Source of the DNA: Cephalopachus bancanus | Lineage: Eukaryota; Chordata; Mammalia; Primates; Tarsiidae | Length of the DNA stretch: 64,000 nucleotides | Assembly: GCA_027257055.1 (NCBI GenBank) | Contig: JAPVLO010000097.1 | Span: forward strand, 4,340,001 to 4,404,000 | Reading direction: 5' to 3' | In this document: piece after piece, positions 46,080-58,875 of the stretch | Position numbering within the stretch: the first letter of the stretch is position 1 | Layout of the letters: every line of letters starts with the position of its first letter | Notes under the pieces: generated by a model | Seen by the model: the letters and a program-made list of their open reading frames with translations, nothing else | Database searches by the model: none | What the model was told of the DNA's origin: nothing | Position numbers and translations under genes: made by a program

Positions 46080-49000
46080 TATTTCCGCTTCATCCATAAA
46101 ACATTACATTAATACAAAATCAAATTTGAGTTATGAAAGGGAGGTGGTTGTTTATTCTTTCCTAATAGTCTTTCTTAGCAATATAATCATCATTTACTAT
46201 TTACCCCAAACTAAGGGTACAATTCCAAGCTTAATGTTGGGGGAAATAAAAACACCCAGAGATTAAAAATATTTCAATGAAATATTTAATCATGGAAGGT
46301 TAAAAAGGCAGGACATTGGTATTAGTAAAAATATATTAAAAAACAAGGACAAATATTTGCTTAGCTTCTCTAGCCAGTCTTTCCTTACCATGTGCTTTCC
46401 TATTTTCTATAACTGTAAGAAATGCATATTACAAAATGAACAGATCAATTTTTAAGCAAATTTATCAAAATGAGCAAAAATTTCACAAAACTTCAACTTC
46501 TTTCTCTCAGGGGAAAAAAAATAACACAAGAAGATGATTGTCTTTCTCTACAGTTTAAAAAGTTTTGGTTGATAGGCAGTAATTATTCTTCAAGTTGTAA
46601 ATGCAGATGGTAAGCCATAGAAAGTAAAGAGTTTCCCCAGAGTTGTACACAATGTCATTGATGGGGAAAATACTTTGCTACTGGATCCCAGCTTCTATCC
46701 CATGAGGAAACTCATTTCAATCTGGGACACATTAGGTTGACAGATATTGATTAGATTTGGCCTGGTGTATCAAAATAATTTTTCAATATGGTTCTCTGAT
46801 ATTCAGCATAGAGAATATACTACTAAAATTTTAAAAAGATATCTCTAATATTACTCCTACTTCAGCCAGTATAAAGCTTTTTATGTCTCTATATTTCATC
46901 CATTTACATACACACAAAATGGATATTTAATAACTGTGATTTGACAAGATGGAGGACAACATATTATAAAGTCTATTTTATTTAATCATAAAAAATCCTA
47001 AATTAGAGTCAGATTACATTTTAAGCACAGATTTTTCTAGAATTTTTCAAACTGAAATAATTAGTTTAGGACAGTCCCATGCTGTTGTAGAAACTATAAA
47101 CAATATCTCAGGGAGATAGAAAAGGGAAAAAGAACCAATATGGACAGTGAACTTACATGTATCAAGTGAAAGTTGTTCAACAAATCTTTCTATTTTTCAT
47201 ACCCACTCAACTTCTGTCCACACTCATGAACACACACTGGTAACTAGGACATGGCAGCTCAAGGATCTAGTAAGGAACACAATTTTAATCCAATGAGAGG
47301 CATATATAACCATAACATATATTGAACAAATAGCTACCACAAAATATCTCTTCTTTTTTTCCTTTTTTTTTTTTTTTGTCTCTCAATATCTCTTCCAAAG
47401 TGATTCTTCTCACACTGAACAAAAGCAAGGCCAGCACAACTACTTTTCTGATCACTTTTAGGTCCAAAAACACTGCCTCAGTTTAGCAATTATAAAGACT
47501 AGTTGCACTTAATCAAAAGTATTAAAATTAACTTATTGCTATCCTTTTTATTTTTATTGTTGGCCTAGGATAATCAGGAAGACGGCAGCTGAAGAAAGCT
47601 GGGGAAAGAGGCATAATTATGGGCTCCTTCTCTTTTCCCACCTGATGGTTGGCATATCCTTCCCTAAACACCTGAGAGTGGTTTTTGCTCTTTCAGGGAG
47701 AGTACTGAAATGAGTGGATGGGACGGGGGTGGCTACACATCTCTGGTGTCGGAGAAGAAAGGATGGGAAGGTAATGATGTCTCACTTGAGGAATAGTTTT
47801 GTGATGATCTAGCATCACTGCTTTCAGAAACATTAAAATACTTGAAATGTATTCTTTCTCTTGTGCATATTTAGTAGGTTTCTTGAATTTCGCCCATTTC
47901 TGTCCATCTCTCACATGTGGTCTCTGAGAACTGAAATAAATTTCCTGTCCTTGGGTAAAAAAATATTGAGGTAAAGCAAACTCTTTAAACTAGCAAACTT
48001 AAACTTAAACTCTTTAGCAAGCTTATTTAATTACTTGTTCTGCACAATATTTGCTCCCAGGAAGATAAACCAATTGCAATAGTTTACTTGTCAAAGCAAG
48101 CAGCTTGCACATCAGGACTATTCCACCACACGGTTTGTTCACCAAAATTTTCTTTATGACATTTCTCTTTTTCTGTTCTCTAATCTAAAGCTATTATATC
48201 TGCTCAATCCCAAGTGTCTTCTACCTTAAAATTGTCCAGTCTGTCTCTCAATCCAATATTTATACCCATCTGCAACTTTCACTTTTTAAGACAATATTAA
48301 GACTCTGTGAAGGTTTTGTCTTCCTTTATTGCAATAAGTTTGATAAATTCAACTTTGCTTGATCAACAGCATTTTCTGGAGATCTTTGAGGTGGAGGCAT
48401 GAAATTTCAACATCCTCCTGGTCGAAGCTAACCTGTCTATGTTGAGGTTAGTTACCTATTTCTTCCTTAGCCCCTCTCAACTTAGAGTAACTTCAGTTTC
48501 TTTCAAATGAAGTCCTTCAGTCCTTCCAGGAAATTCTGTTGCACAGAACATAGACCAGTAACATATGGACATTTTTCAATTGTATCACCTTATTTCCATT
48601 TAAAAAAATGTGTTTTGCTTGGAAAAGCCAGTGTGCAAAGCAATCTTTAGTCTTTGAATACTCTAGGTAAAAGTACCTATATTCCCCCAAAACAATAAAG
48701 AAGTGTGAAGCCCTTTAGTCTCCTTTAAGTCTGTTTCATAAGGCTCAGGGTTAGGGACTAACACAGTAATAGAAATCCTCCCTCTCTGGATTTCACAACT
48801 CAGATGTTTTAAAAGAAATCGTCCCCTAAAATCCTTCTTTAATTTGTAACACATAAACTCTTATACCCTCAGTATGAGTGATAAACTCTAAATAGCTTTG
48901 ACTATCTATGTTGTGTATGTTTTACAGTACAGCCTGTTTCACAATTCATGGACTATACATAACAATGTTATTTATAATCTAAGAGTCTTGGCTGATGCCT

Positions 49001-50765
49001 TCATTTCAATATAGATATTATGGGATAGCTCATTTCCCCTGAAGATGTATCTTCCCTTCATCCATGAATATATAGTTTAGTTTTGCATCCTGAAAACCCA
49101 GCTAAAGACTAAATTTTCTATTCTCCTTACAGATTATTATAACCATGAGTTTAGGTTCTAACAAGTGAAATTTGAGTAGAAATAATGTACAAATCTTCTT
49201 CATTACCTGGGGAGAATGAATTACTTATTTTCCACTTTTTCTCTTCTTTCTTTCACAAGAACTAGAACATCAATATGTCATGGCCCAGCTTTAATCACGC
49301 TGATGAAGACAGCACCCTAGAGAATGCAGAAATAAGAATATTTTTAAAATGTGTCTACAAAGATCTAGTTCAAGCAAAGCTTTCTAATTCTAGATAACTA
49401 ACCTGTATAAGAAAAAATAAATAAATGTTGCTGTGCAAACTAATCGCTAAACCTCCAATTATACATATAATAACAGAGTTAAATCTTAATGGCAGAGCTG
49501 CCAAAAAGGAGAGGTATCAATACAGAGCACCAATAAAATAAGCAGTTAATAAATATTTACGTCAAATAAAAATAGCACATGTTACAGAAGAGAGACAAAC
49601 TTGATTCCAGTTCAGGGGTACAGCAACTTCTTTAACCCTTATTCTCACCATATATTACTTGGGAAGATTTCAATAGATGACAAAGTGGCTCTATTTCAAA
49701 ATTCTAGAACTTAACTCCCAATGTTACAAAAGAGTTGGGAGTGTTGACTTATCAAAATAATTCCCATGCCCTTTTATATACCTTCGAGGTTACAGATTGT
49801 TTGTTATTTTACTTCTTCTTTTTATCTTGTTTATTTTTGCCCAACATTTTTTATTTAACAATATTAAGAACAGAGGATTCACAATGTGATTTGTCCTGTT
49901 TCTAACTCACCTCTGTGGCACTGTCACAAATACTGAGTTGTAAAAAAATTTTCACCTGACCACATCCTAGCAATAGAAAAAGAAAAAAAAAAAAAACTCT
50001 ATCACTTTGATATTGTTTTTTATTTTTATGAAACTTAAGTGCTCAACTTGAACATAAATTCAGATTCAAATTGTAGGGGAGGAAAAAATGTTTTCTTTCA
50101 TTTCTGGGCCCCTGCAAATTAGAACAGGAAAATGTTCTGTTTGATGTTAATTTTTACATGACACAGGGGACTTCCTGGAAAAGAAGTGAAGACCCAAACA
50201 AACAGATAGGCCTGAGAATTTATACAAAGTTTTAACAAAGAACAGTAAATGTGGAGATATTCCACTACAAGAGAAAAGGGGTTTGGGCTTCCAAGTGCAG
50301 GGAACCGTGAGAAGGTAAATGTATGGGAGAAACTCATAGAAAATAAGGATTATCTTTAAAAGGTTTGTTTGTACCACTTCATCTTGGCACTGATTTTCCT
50401 TGTTATCTAAGCTTCCATAAAACTTTCCTGGAGGTGGAGATTTATAGCAGTCCTTATTTCTCAGGAGTCTGCTTTTAATCAGATAAAGGAAGCTCTAGGA
50501 AGGCTTCTTTCTGAATTTTTGAATCTCAAATGTTTCAGCTCAAAATTATTCTTCTGCCAAAGAAGCATATTTTGGAACAACATACTCTGATTCCCTTCAG
50601 GACTTATCTCAGAATATCTTCTGATGAACCAGAAAGACAGGTGTACCAGATGTCAATTTGCTTGGGACTTTTTGACTGAAAGTAAAAGAGGAAATGGGAT
50701 TGAGGAGTTCCTTGTAAAGAGTGTGTTAGGGTATGGACAGGGTGAGGGTGGACAGGCGGAGAGGG
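46080..50765. other. Largely unique intergenic DNA
   Basis: No gene found in about 4.7 kb. A faint reversed MIR may lie at 46,600-46,700. A 31 bp micro-insertion with target duplication is at 47,354-47,384. Open frames such as 47,693-47,914 (minus) and 50,119-50,377 (minus) are not supported by domains or by conservation that I can see. Confidence 0.45.
47354..47384 (-). mobile_element. 31 bp micro-retroinsertion: tail plus seven bases
   Basis: An 11 bp target duplication aatatctcttc (47,343-47,353 and 47,385-47,395) brackets only a T-rich tract ending gtctctc. On the minus strand this is gagagac followed by an A-rich tail. It looks like an extremely 5'-truncated L1-mediated insertion. Simple T-tract expansion would not duplicate the flank. 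The source RNA cannot be identified from seven bases. Confidence 0.7.
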
Positions 50766-50769
50766 AGGC

Positions 50770-51360
50770 GCAGCACTGCCAGAGCTGGCAAGCCAGAAGT
50801 GCCGTGCTAGCAACCCAGAGATCTGAGTAAATTGCAAAGAATTGCTACACACAAAAAGGTTAAGAAGGAAAAGTTTATTTAAAAGTAAATCAGAGAGAGA
50901 AAGAGAAGGAAGAGAGAAGATTCACCTCCCCAAGGTGGGGGAGGGGGCCAAAGCCAGGAAGCATGGCGACAGCCATGGATCAAAGAGCACATGGCCACAC
51001 CAGACTCTAGCAAGACAATGGCCACTGGTCGCTTGTGGTTGAGTACTTTTAACCATTCCCCTTGATGGGGGAAGATCATTAAGGTGATTGGGTGGTGGTC
51101 TGCTTCCACATCATCACAAAGGGGCAGACAGGCACAGGTACTGATAATGTCAGGTGATGGATAGCAGGCAGATGGGTGGGTTAGTCACATGATTGCTGCC
51201 ATGGTGGGGCTTATCTGTGTCATGCAGTTCACAGAGGGCTGATTAGGCTAACCCTAGGGAGTTTGCAATTCACAACCTCAGATATTTGCAACTCACAAAT
51301 TTCTTGACCAAAGGTGTGGTGGTCTTATTATTACTTTTATGACTTTGGCCTTGACAAGGA
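50770..51360 (-). mobile_element. ERV1-like solo LTR, minus strand
   Basis: On the minus strand the sequence has LTR order. A U3-like region ('ccaccttaatgatctt'-type reversed text near 51,070) is followed by GC-rich 'ccatggctgtcgccatgctt' near 50,970, a pyrimidine tract, and AATAAA (reversed at 50,874-50,879). A U5-like tail runs to about 50,770. No internal retroviral genes. Borders approximate. Confidence 0.6.
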
Positions 51361-51844
51361 ATCAAAAGTTTACTAGAGATTATTATGCTAAACCATGGAT
51401 GGTTAGGTTGTCCTGATCTTGCATCTGCAGGAGATTTGCCGAGGGGGATGGGATAGGCTGCTACTTGTTCTGCAGAGAATATCTGAACGCTTTCTAATGG
51501 CTATGCTGAGGCAAAAAGACTAAAGAATAAGCTAAGTTTCTTCTAGGTTTCTATAGGTACCTTTCAGAGTGGAGGGGAGAAGAAAAGAAGGGATGAGTGG
51601 GTGGTACAATGTCTGTTCAAGACACTGACTGACCTGGCTCACAAAGAAAAAGAAAAAAATCTTGTGTATGATCTTTGTGAAGTGAAAAAGTGAAGGCAAA
51701 AGTTTGAGGAGCTATTTTCATGGGGAAGCTGTGGAATATTGGAACCGAGAAAATGCTGCTTGAATGGTCAGACAACAAAACACAGTTGAAAAACAAAAAC
51801 AAAGCTCTGTGACATCATCGACTCTTTGGAATGCAATGCTGATT

Positions 51845-52150
51845 TTTCTTTTTTCTTTTTCTGTTTTTGAGTTAGAGTCTCACTCTGTCCCCCAGGCCAG
51901 AGTGCACTGGCATGCTCATGACCACTGCAGCCTCGACCGACTGGGCTCAGGTGATCCTTCCACCTCGGCCTTCCAAGTAACTGGAACTATAGGCATGCAC
52001 CACCATGCCCGGCTAATTATCCTTGATTTACTATAGAGAAGAGGTCTCAACCAAGTTGCCCAGTCTAGTCTCGAACCCTGGGCTCAGGCACTCCTCTTAC
52101 GTCGGCCGCCCAAAGTGCTGGTATGACAGGCTTGAGCCACCATGACCGGC
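51845..52150 (-). mobile_element. Older Alu dimer, minus strand
   Basis: Reversed Alu: 'gagttagagtctcactctgt', 'caggtgatccttccacctcg', 'gcccggctaattatccttga', ending 'gagccaccatgaccggc'. More divergent than the five young copies and lies only about 25 bp from one of them, in the same orientation. Confidence 0.9.
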
Positions 52151-52175
52151 AGCTTTTTCATCTCAAAGATTTTCT

Positions 52176-52476
52176 TTTTTTTTTTTTTTTGAGTTGGAGT
52201 CTCACTCTGTCACCCAGACTGGAGTGCAGTGGCAGCTCCCGGCCACCACAGCCTCGACCTGCTGGGCTCCGGCGACCCTTCCGGCTCAGCCTTTCAAGTA
52301 GCTGAACAGGCATGCGCTACCACACCCAGCTAATTTTTGATTTATTGTAGAGATGAGGTCTCGCCAAGTTGCCCAGGAGGGTCTCAAACCCGCGGGAGAC
52401 CCGAGGGCTCAGGCAATCCACTCACCTCAGCCTCCCAAGGCGCCGGATTACAGGCTGAGCCACCGAGCCCGGCTTT
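52176..52476 (-). mobile_element. Young lineage-specific Alu, copy 5 (minus strand)
   Basis: Reversed young subfamily copy with T tract, gagttggagtctcactctgt and end gagccaccgagcccggctt. Target duplication aaagattttct at 52,165-52,175 and 52,477-52,487. A short internal duplication 'cccgcgggagacccgaggg' near 52,389 alters the left arm relative to the other copies. Confidence 0.93.
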
Positions 52477-52487
52477 AAAGATTTTCT

Positions 52488-52926
52488 ATTAGAATTTTCC
52501 AGAGACAGAGTATAAGAGTTGGCTTACGTGGTTATGCAGGTTGAGAAGTTCCACAATCTACAGTATTTAAGCTGATAATAGAATTCAGTCCGGGTCTGAA
52601 GTCATGAGAATCTTGCAACTGATGGTATAAGTTGTGGTCTGAGTCTAAAAGCCTGAGAAACAGAAGCACCAATGACCAAGGACAGGCATGTATTGAGGTC
52701 TCAGCTCAAGCAAAGAAAACAAATTTGCCCTTTCTCTGCCATTTTGTTCTGTTCAGGATTATGTCTGCCTGCATCAATGAAGGGTATCTTCTTCTCTCAG
52801 TCAATTGATTCTAATGCTAATGTCTTCTGGAGACACCTTCACAGATGCACCCAGAAATAGCATTTTACCAGCTATCTTGGCATCCCTTAAACCAAGTTAA
52901 ATTGACACATAACATCAACCATCACA
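52488..52926 (-). mobile_element. ERVL-type LTR (MLT2-like), minus strand
   Basis: Reversed ERVL LTR text: 'attttccagagacagagtat', 'agttggcttacgtggttatg', 'gagacaccttcacagatgca', 'aaattgacacataacatcaa', ending 'ccatcaca', so the minus strand starts with tgtgatgg as an LTR should. Order and spacing fit the MLT2/ERVL group. Solo. Confidence 0.82.
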
Positions 52927-53044
52927 GTTTTTAGTTTGATGATTTGAAATTGCGTAAGATGAATAGCTTCTGAGAATCTAATGTATAGTGTGGTGGCTAT
53001 AGGTAATACAATGCTGTACTATGTAAGGGGACAGGTCCCAGAAT

Positions 53045-53545
53045 GACCTTGGGTGACCAGTTCCTCCCCTTCTTACTTGTAATTCTTGGGTAGAATATAC
53101 TGATAATGCAACACCCTGAAATAAGGAAAAACTATCCAGAACAACTTAGTCTTTGATCTTGTCCCTCCTGGAATAAGATGTCCTATAACATTTGAGCTCA
53201 GTGATCTTAGCGACACCCCAGAGTATAAAACCCAGAGTTTAGTGCTTTGGGGTTCTTCAGCTGTGGTGTGAAGAAGGTCATGTGCAGATGAAACTTCTTC
53301 CACTCTGTGCAGCTTTTCCGAGCCTTAGAGGAGTAACTTACCATGAATTCTGCCTTCTGCTGATTCTTTCTGCCTATCTGTGAGTAATAAAGTTGATTTG
53401 CCTGACTTGTGCAAGTGTTCTGTCTCATTGGACTTACTCTGGCAGCTGGGTTTGTGCAATACCTCCTGCCAGATCTAGGAAGCTTAGCAGAAACTGGCAA
53501 GGTATTTAGAGTTTCTCCCTGCAATTGGAGATTGGTGTGTTGTAA
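53045..53545 (+). mobile_element. ERV1-like solo LTR with TATA box and poly(A) signal
   Basis: A clear LTR layout: U3, then TATA box gagtataaaa (53,221-53,230), an R-like region, AATAAA at 53,386-53,391 and a U5-like 'gtgcaagtgttctgtctcat'. No primer-binding site or viral genes follow. Both core signals are intact, so it could in principle initiate and end transcripts. Family unknown. Borders approximate. Confidence 0.7.
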
Positions 53546-55405
53546 TCCTCCCAGGGATTAATACTAGTGCACAATATTCTGATTAATATACTAACTTGAA
53601 ATTTGCTAAGAGGGTAGATCTTAAGTGTTCTTATCTCAAAAAAGGTAACTATATGAGGTGATAGATATGCCAATTATCTTGATTTTGGTGATCTTTTTAC
53701 TATATAGGTATAACAAATCATCAAGTTCTCTACTTTAAATATATACAATAAAAACAATATCAGTATCTCATAAAGACTAGTGGATTTGGGGAAATAAACA
53801 CAATACTATTATTACACAGAAAAATTAAAATAAGACCTTATTTTTAAATCAAATATCTTGTTATTGATATCTTATTATTGTTCACATTCACTCAACTGTA
53901 TCAAGATGGTTTATCTTTTGATTTACATTTCATTTGACTTAAAATTTTAATGCATCCCATACTTTGCAAAAACAAAAACTAAAGTCATCAAGTATTTTTA
54001 AAGAATCCCAATACCTACTTTATATAATTCTTCAGGCAAGTCTGTATGAAAATTTTACCTAATTCAAAATATAAAAGCAGGAGTATGGTTTAGAGTAAGT
54101 AAAAGCTGCATTTCTAAAAAGTGGTTGAAACATTCATCATGATCAGGGAATTTAAATATTGTTATTATATTAGTTACCCTATCAAAACTAAATAGTGGGG
54201 AACTGAAAATACTAGTCAATGCCACTGCAGCAGGTTGCAGTTGGGTTATAAGCATTGTAATCTCGGAAGCAACAAATTAAGTTGACTAAATCTGCAATTA
54301 TTATTTGCATAGTTTTCAAATATGCACTCATATGCTGAAGTGTTTTGTTGTATAGCTATTGGTTTTTCCTTCCGATTTTGGCATGAGAGTTTTGATAAAT
54401 GCTGCAGAGCATACCTTAGTAAATACACCTGAAATAAAACAATGAGTTCATATGGTGCTGGGAACACAGTAGAAATATACACCTGATACAACAAATGCCA
54501 GTTTGATCCTAGAAAGTTAATAAGCAGAACCTAGATAATAAGTAAGAAGGTTCTGGATCCTTCATGTCAGTTACACAGCATCAGCCAAAGAAATTCAGGA
54601 AACGTCCTGCTTCCTTCATCTTCTTCATTTGGCATAAATGTAAAAAATGTGTCTCCTCTCTTTTTGTTTTTAGGATGATACAGCTGAAATCATGTTTTTA
54701 AAACTTGCATTTTCTGTAATTTTTCATTTCAGGAAATTCATAGCATTGGTATTTATAAACTCAAGTTTTGAAAACTTCCCTTTGAACCTATACCCCCAAA
54801 TTATATTTTTCAGCTAGCTAGATTACATCAGTATAAGTTACATTAAAAATTCATAACTTTGTGAACTACAAGACATCTCTTATATTGTTATCTCATATTT
54901 ATTTTTAAAGTTAAGTCTAAAAATTATGTTTAACTGACACTTCTTCTCAAAGAATCTTTTGTGCAAAAACATTTTATTTCTCAATTATCTAAATAGAACT
55001 TTGTGCTCATCTATGCACTGTTCTGTAGCTTTTAAAGCATGATACTTCTAAATGACAAAAAGAGAATACAGTTTTTCAAAATCCATGCAAAAAAATTCTA
55101 AAGGCTTGAGTAAATATGACTGTGCTAAAGCATTTGAAACATTCCCAATCAGAAAATGGCTATCCGTTTGTGTGCCACCTTTCTGTTATACTGCTATATT
55201 AGGAAGTTGTTTTCCTGGATTTTTCAGAATAAGTAATGGAAGACCATAAGGTGATCAGTCATAGGAAAAGTCATCATATCTGATGATGCTCCTATGGTTT
55301 GTGAAGACACTTATTAATCATACATGTGGCAACATACTTTGGGGGCATCTAAAAGGCAACACAGAGCTTCTCACAACTTCTCAATACTGAAAGACCAATA
55401 ATTAT
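53546..55405. other. Unique-looking intergenic DNA
   Basis: No repeat family, RNA gene or coding region recognised. Frames at 54,064-54,494 (minus) and 55,052-55,249 (plus) are isolated and domain-free. Confidence 0.45.
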
Positions 55406-55410
55406 ATTTT

Positions 55411-55900
55411 AGTTACTTTCTTGCTGCATAAGAAATTACCTTAAATATAGTGGCTTAAAACAGCAATAATCATTTATTATTTCACACAGATTTTGTAGGT
55501 TCAGAATTCAGCTGTGGGACTCTGGCACAACATATCTCATGAGATTTTAATCAGAGATTTGTTAGGGCTGCAGTCAACTGAAGTCTGAGTGAAAGAACAG
55601 AATTTGATTCCAAGGTGGTTCACTCACATTGCCAGCAAGTGATACTGGCTGTTGGCTAGGAGGCCTCAGTTTTTATCTACCTGGGCTCTTCCACATGGCT
55701 ACTTGAATATTTCCATGGTATGGTTACTACCTTCAACCTATTACACATGATCCTAAAGATCAAGGAAGAATACATAAAACCTTCAATGATCTTGCATTAG
55801 AAGTCACTCAGTGTCACATTCACTGTTTTCTATTGGTCACATCTGCCTGTGTGATTCAGTGTGGAGGCGGACTACACAAAGGTATAAATATCAGCAGGAG
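55411..55900 (-). mobile_element. MaLR (MLT1-like) LTR, minus strand
   Basis: The plus strand opens 'ttttagttactttcttgctg', then 'gtggcttaaaacagcaataa' and 'tcatttattatttcacacag'. This is the reverse of a MaLR 3' end ('...aagccact...aatttgttatgcagcaa...aactaaaata'). It continues with 'ttccacatggctacttgaat' and 'gttttctattggtcacatct'. Old and solo; subfamily uncertain. Confidence 0.6.
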
Positions 55901-55904
55901 ACAA

Positions 55905-58285
55905 TCATTAAGGGATATAACAGAGGGTGGCTAAGATTGTCTAAAGCTTGTTAAACTTTATACTTTTTAAAATTCAAATGTTAAGTTTTAACCAAGAAAA
56001 TGTGGAGTTATCTAACAAGGTAAAAATTCATATTACATGCACCCTTATCCATAGCTTAGAAGAAATATATTATCTTATGTATACCCTTCCCATCCCTTTG
56101 CTGGTGAGAGAGAGACTGACACATTTTGCATTTTTTAAAAATCACACAGTGCATACTGTTCTGCAACAAACAATTACATTTTATTTGGAAAGATAATTTA
56201 ACCACATTATGGAAAGTTTGGTAAATCTGAAAAAAGTCACCATTCATAAAGCTATCCAACACAGTCATTTCATGTACTTACAGTAGTTGATTATATGCAA
56301 ATATATTATTTACAAGGTCACAGTAATAATGTAAATACAATTTTTCATCCTACTTTTTCAACTTAAAATTTATGTAATATTTTCAAGCTCCACAATTATT
56401 ATTATATTGGTACATGAATCTCAGATGACAATGGAAAAGTTTGATGTAGCCATACTAAGGAAAAATGTATATTGATTTAAATTATTGATCAATGGAAATT
56501 CATTTGACCACCAAAGTATCTCACTACTTTCTCCTCTAATAACATAGAATTTATAATGTACCATAATTGTACAGAAATATTTTTACTGCATTTAAATATG
56601 TAATCTAGTAGATGGTACTCTGATCATGTAGCAATATAATTTTCTAAAATTGTTATTCCTTAATAAGCTCTCTTATTTCAAGTTGTTGAAAAATTCATAA
56701 AATATGACAATATTTGCTTAATAGTTTTCATATATATTTTATGCAAATGAGAATTATAAAACCCAGATATTTTTCTTAATTTACTGAATGATAATCATAA
56801 GGGATTCTCAACTTAATTGGAAAGACAAACAGCACATGCTATAGACAAGTGACAGAAACAAAAGATTTTATGTCAATAGGGAAGAAGTAGTGTAATAAGA
56901 AAGAAAACTCCAAATTGATCTAATTTAAAGCCCAGAAGAGCTTTAGAAATGTCTGAGAATTAATCTTTCTATTTATCCAGAGTGAAAGGAGACAATTAAG
57001 GTTAAGAAAAATAAAATGTAAATGAGCAGATTTTTATTTTTTTCCAAAGCAATATTCTAGCCAGTTTCCTAACAACTGAAGGTTTATAAAGTCAAATTTA
57101 GCACTAGAACATTTTATACTTCTTTCACATGTAAAGAAGCAAAGATGATTTGAGGCTGTATAATTAACTTTCTATTATAAAATAATGTTTAAATTAAAAC
57201 ACAAATGGATAATCATCAAAAAATGTCAAACTTGAAAATTAGACTTTGAAATTTGCATGATGTATTATCATCATTGGTTTACGTACCTTTCTTCCTCTAT
57301 TAACCTGAATTCCTTCAGAAGAAGATTCATCTTGTATTCCTGTCATTAAACACACTGTCTGGCATAAAAACATTCAAAAATACTTGCTAACTTGATTTTT
57401 TTAATTGTCTCCTAATTTGAATGAAAGTAGAGTGTCTCAAATAACAATATAAAACTTGCCTCTTTCCCCTAAACTACTATTTCATTCTTTTAATTTCAAT
57501 ATCTTGAATGTTCTTACTTTGACAGTTGACAAGTTTAGTCATTTCCTATAATTGAGTGAAGATGATATTTCAAATGTTATTTCCTATAATTACTTTGAAA
57601 GTATATCAAGTCTAGCAATCAAGAAAGTATATATTAGTACACACACACAAATATATATACGTGCACATATGTACATATTTCTTATATACATACAAGAATG
57701 TTATAAAGTTAAATAGAATAAAACTGTATGAAAACCAACCTCTCTGCCACACCTTCAGTCTCACTCTAAAGTCAAGCTCTTTTAAATATTTGTTTTTCGT
57801 TTTACAGATTACTACCTTCAATTCTCTAGGTAATAAACTTTTATTGATTTTTCTAGATTTGTCAGCTTTAGAACATATTTATTAATTTCTAATCATAAAA
57901 GACTGGGATTTATTACATATGCATTTCTTCTACTGTTTGAGTAACAAATTTATTTTAGTTGTTCTATTAATTACCTTTGGAAAATTGTCTGATAGGTTTA
58001 TACTTCAGTTTCTTGAACTTCGGTTAGTATCTTGATTCCCAGTTGGAAGAAAGTCTTCCATGGGTTTTTCATGCTATACTTTCTATTTACCAAGCAGGCC
58101 TAAAGCCCTGACTACACTTCACCAGGGTTGCGCTTGCATTGAGTCACCTTGAGGGCTGAAGTCATGTTTACTTGGGGAAAAGAGCAGTCTTGCATAATAC
58201 CTGCTGTAAAAGATGTGGAACCACCAAGTTCGGTGTCCCTCACTGATGAGACAAACCCACAATGTATGTGACATCCTTGCCAGAC
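55905..58285. other. Unique-looking A/T-rich intergenic DNA
   Basis: No gene. A (CA)/(TA)-rich simple tract lies at 57,636-57,690. Chance frames at 55,948-56,196 and 57,612-57,885 arise from low-complexity A/T sequence. Confidence 0.45.
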
Positions 58286-58288
58286 TCA

Positions 58289-58875
58289 TGTTGATGTTTG
58301 CTCTTGAGTGTCAACTTGACTGGATTTAGGGACACTCAGATAACTCATAAAGAATTATTTAATCTCAGGACTTCAGTAAGCACTAAGCCCATTTTTCTTC
58401 TATAGAAAGAGAAACCCAGGCGGTTTTGCCTTTGATGAGACGGATTGGGCGTCCCCAGGGGTTTATGTGAGGTTGTTTCCAAAGGAGATTGGTATATGAA
58501 TTAGTGTACGGAGTAGGCAAAATCCATACTCAGTGTGGAAAGGCACCATCCAATAGGCTGGGGATCCAAATGGAACAAAAAGATAAAGGAAGTATGAATA
58601 TTCATCCCCTCTTTTCCAGAACCAGAATGCCCTTTTTTATCTTCCCTTGGACATCAGAATTCGGGGTTCTCCGGTTTGGACTCCGGAACTCACAGCGGCA
58701 ACTTCTGGGGTTTTTATGTCTTAGTCTTCTATGGTTCTGAGGCTTTCAGACTTGGACTGAGCCACACTATTAGCTTTTCTGATTATCCAACTTGCAGAGG
58801 GGCCCATCGTGGAACTCATCAGCCTCCATAACCAAGTGAGCTAATTCCCCTAATAAATACCTTTTCATATATTTC
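58289..58875 (+). mobile_element. ERVL-like LTR
   Basis: Landmarks 'ttgctcttgagtgtcaactt' at the start, 'gttgtttccaaaggagattg' at about 58,471, 'aggcaccatccaataggctg' at about 58,541, 'gactccggaactcacagcgg' at about 58,679 and a poly(A) signal in 'ccctaataaataccttttc' near the end. The order matches ERVL-class LTRs known across mammals. Solo, with an 83-codon fortuitous frame (58,489-58,740). Confidence 0.7.
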
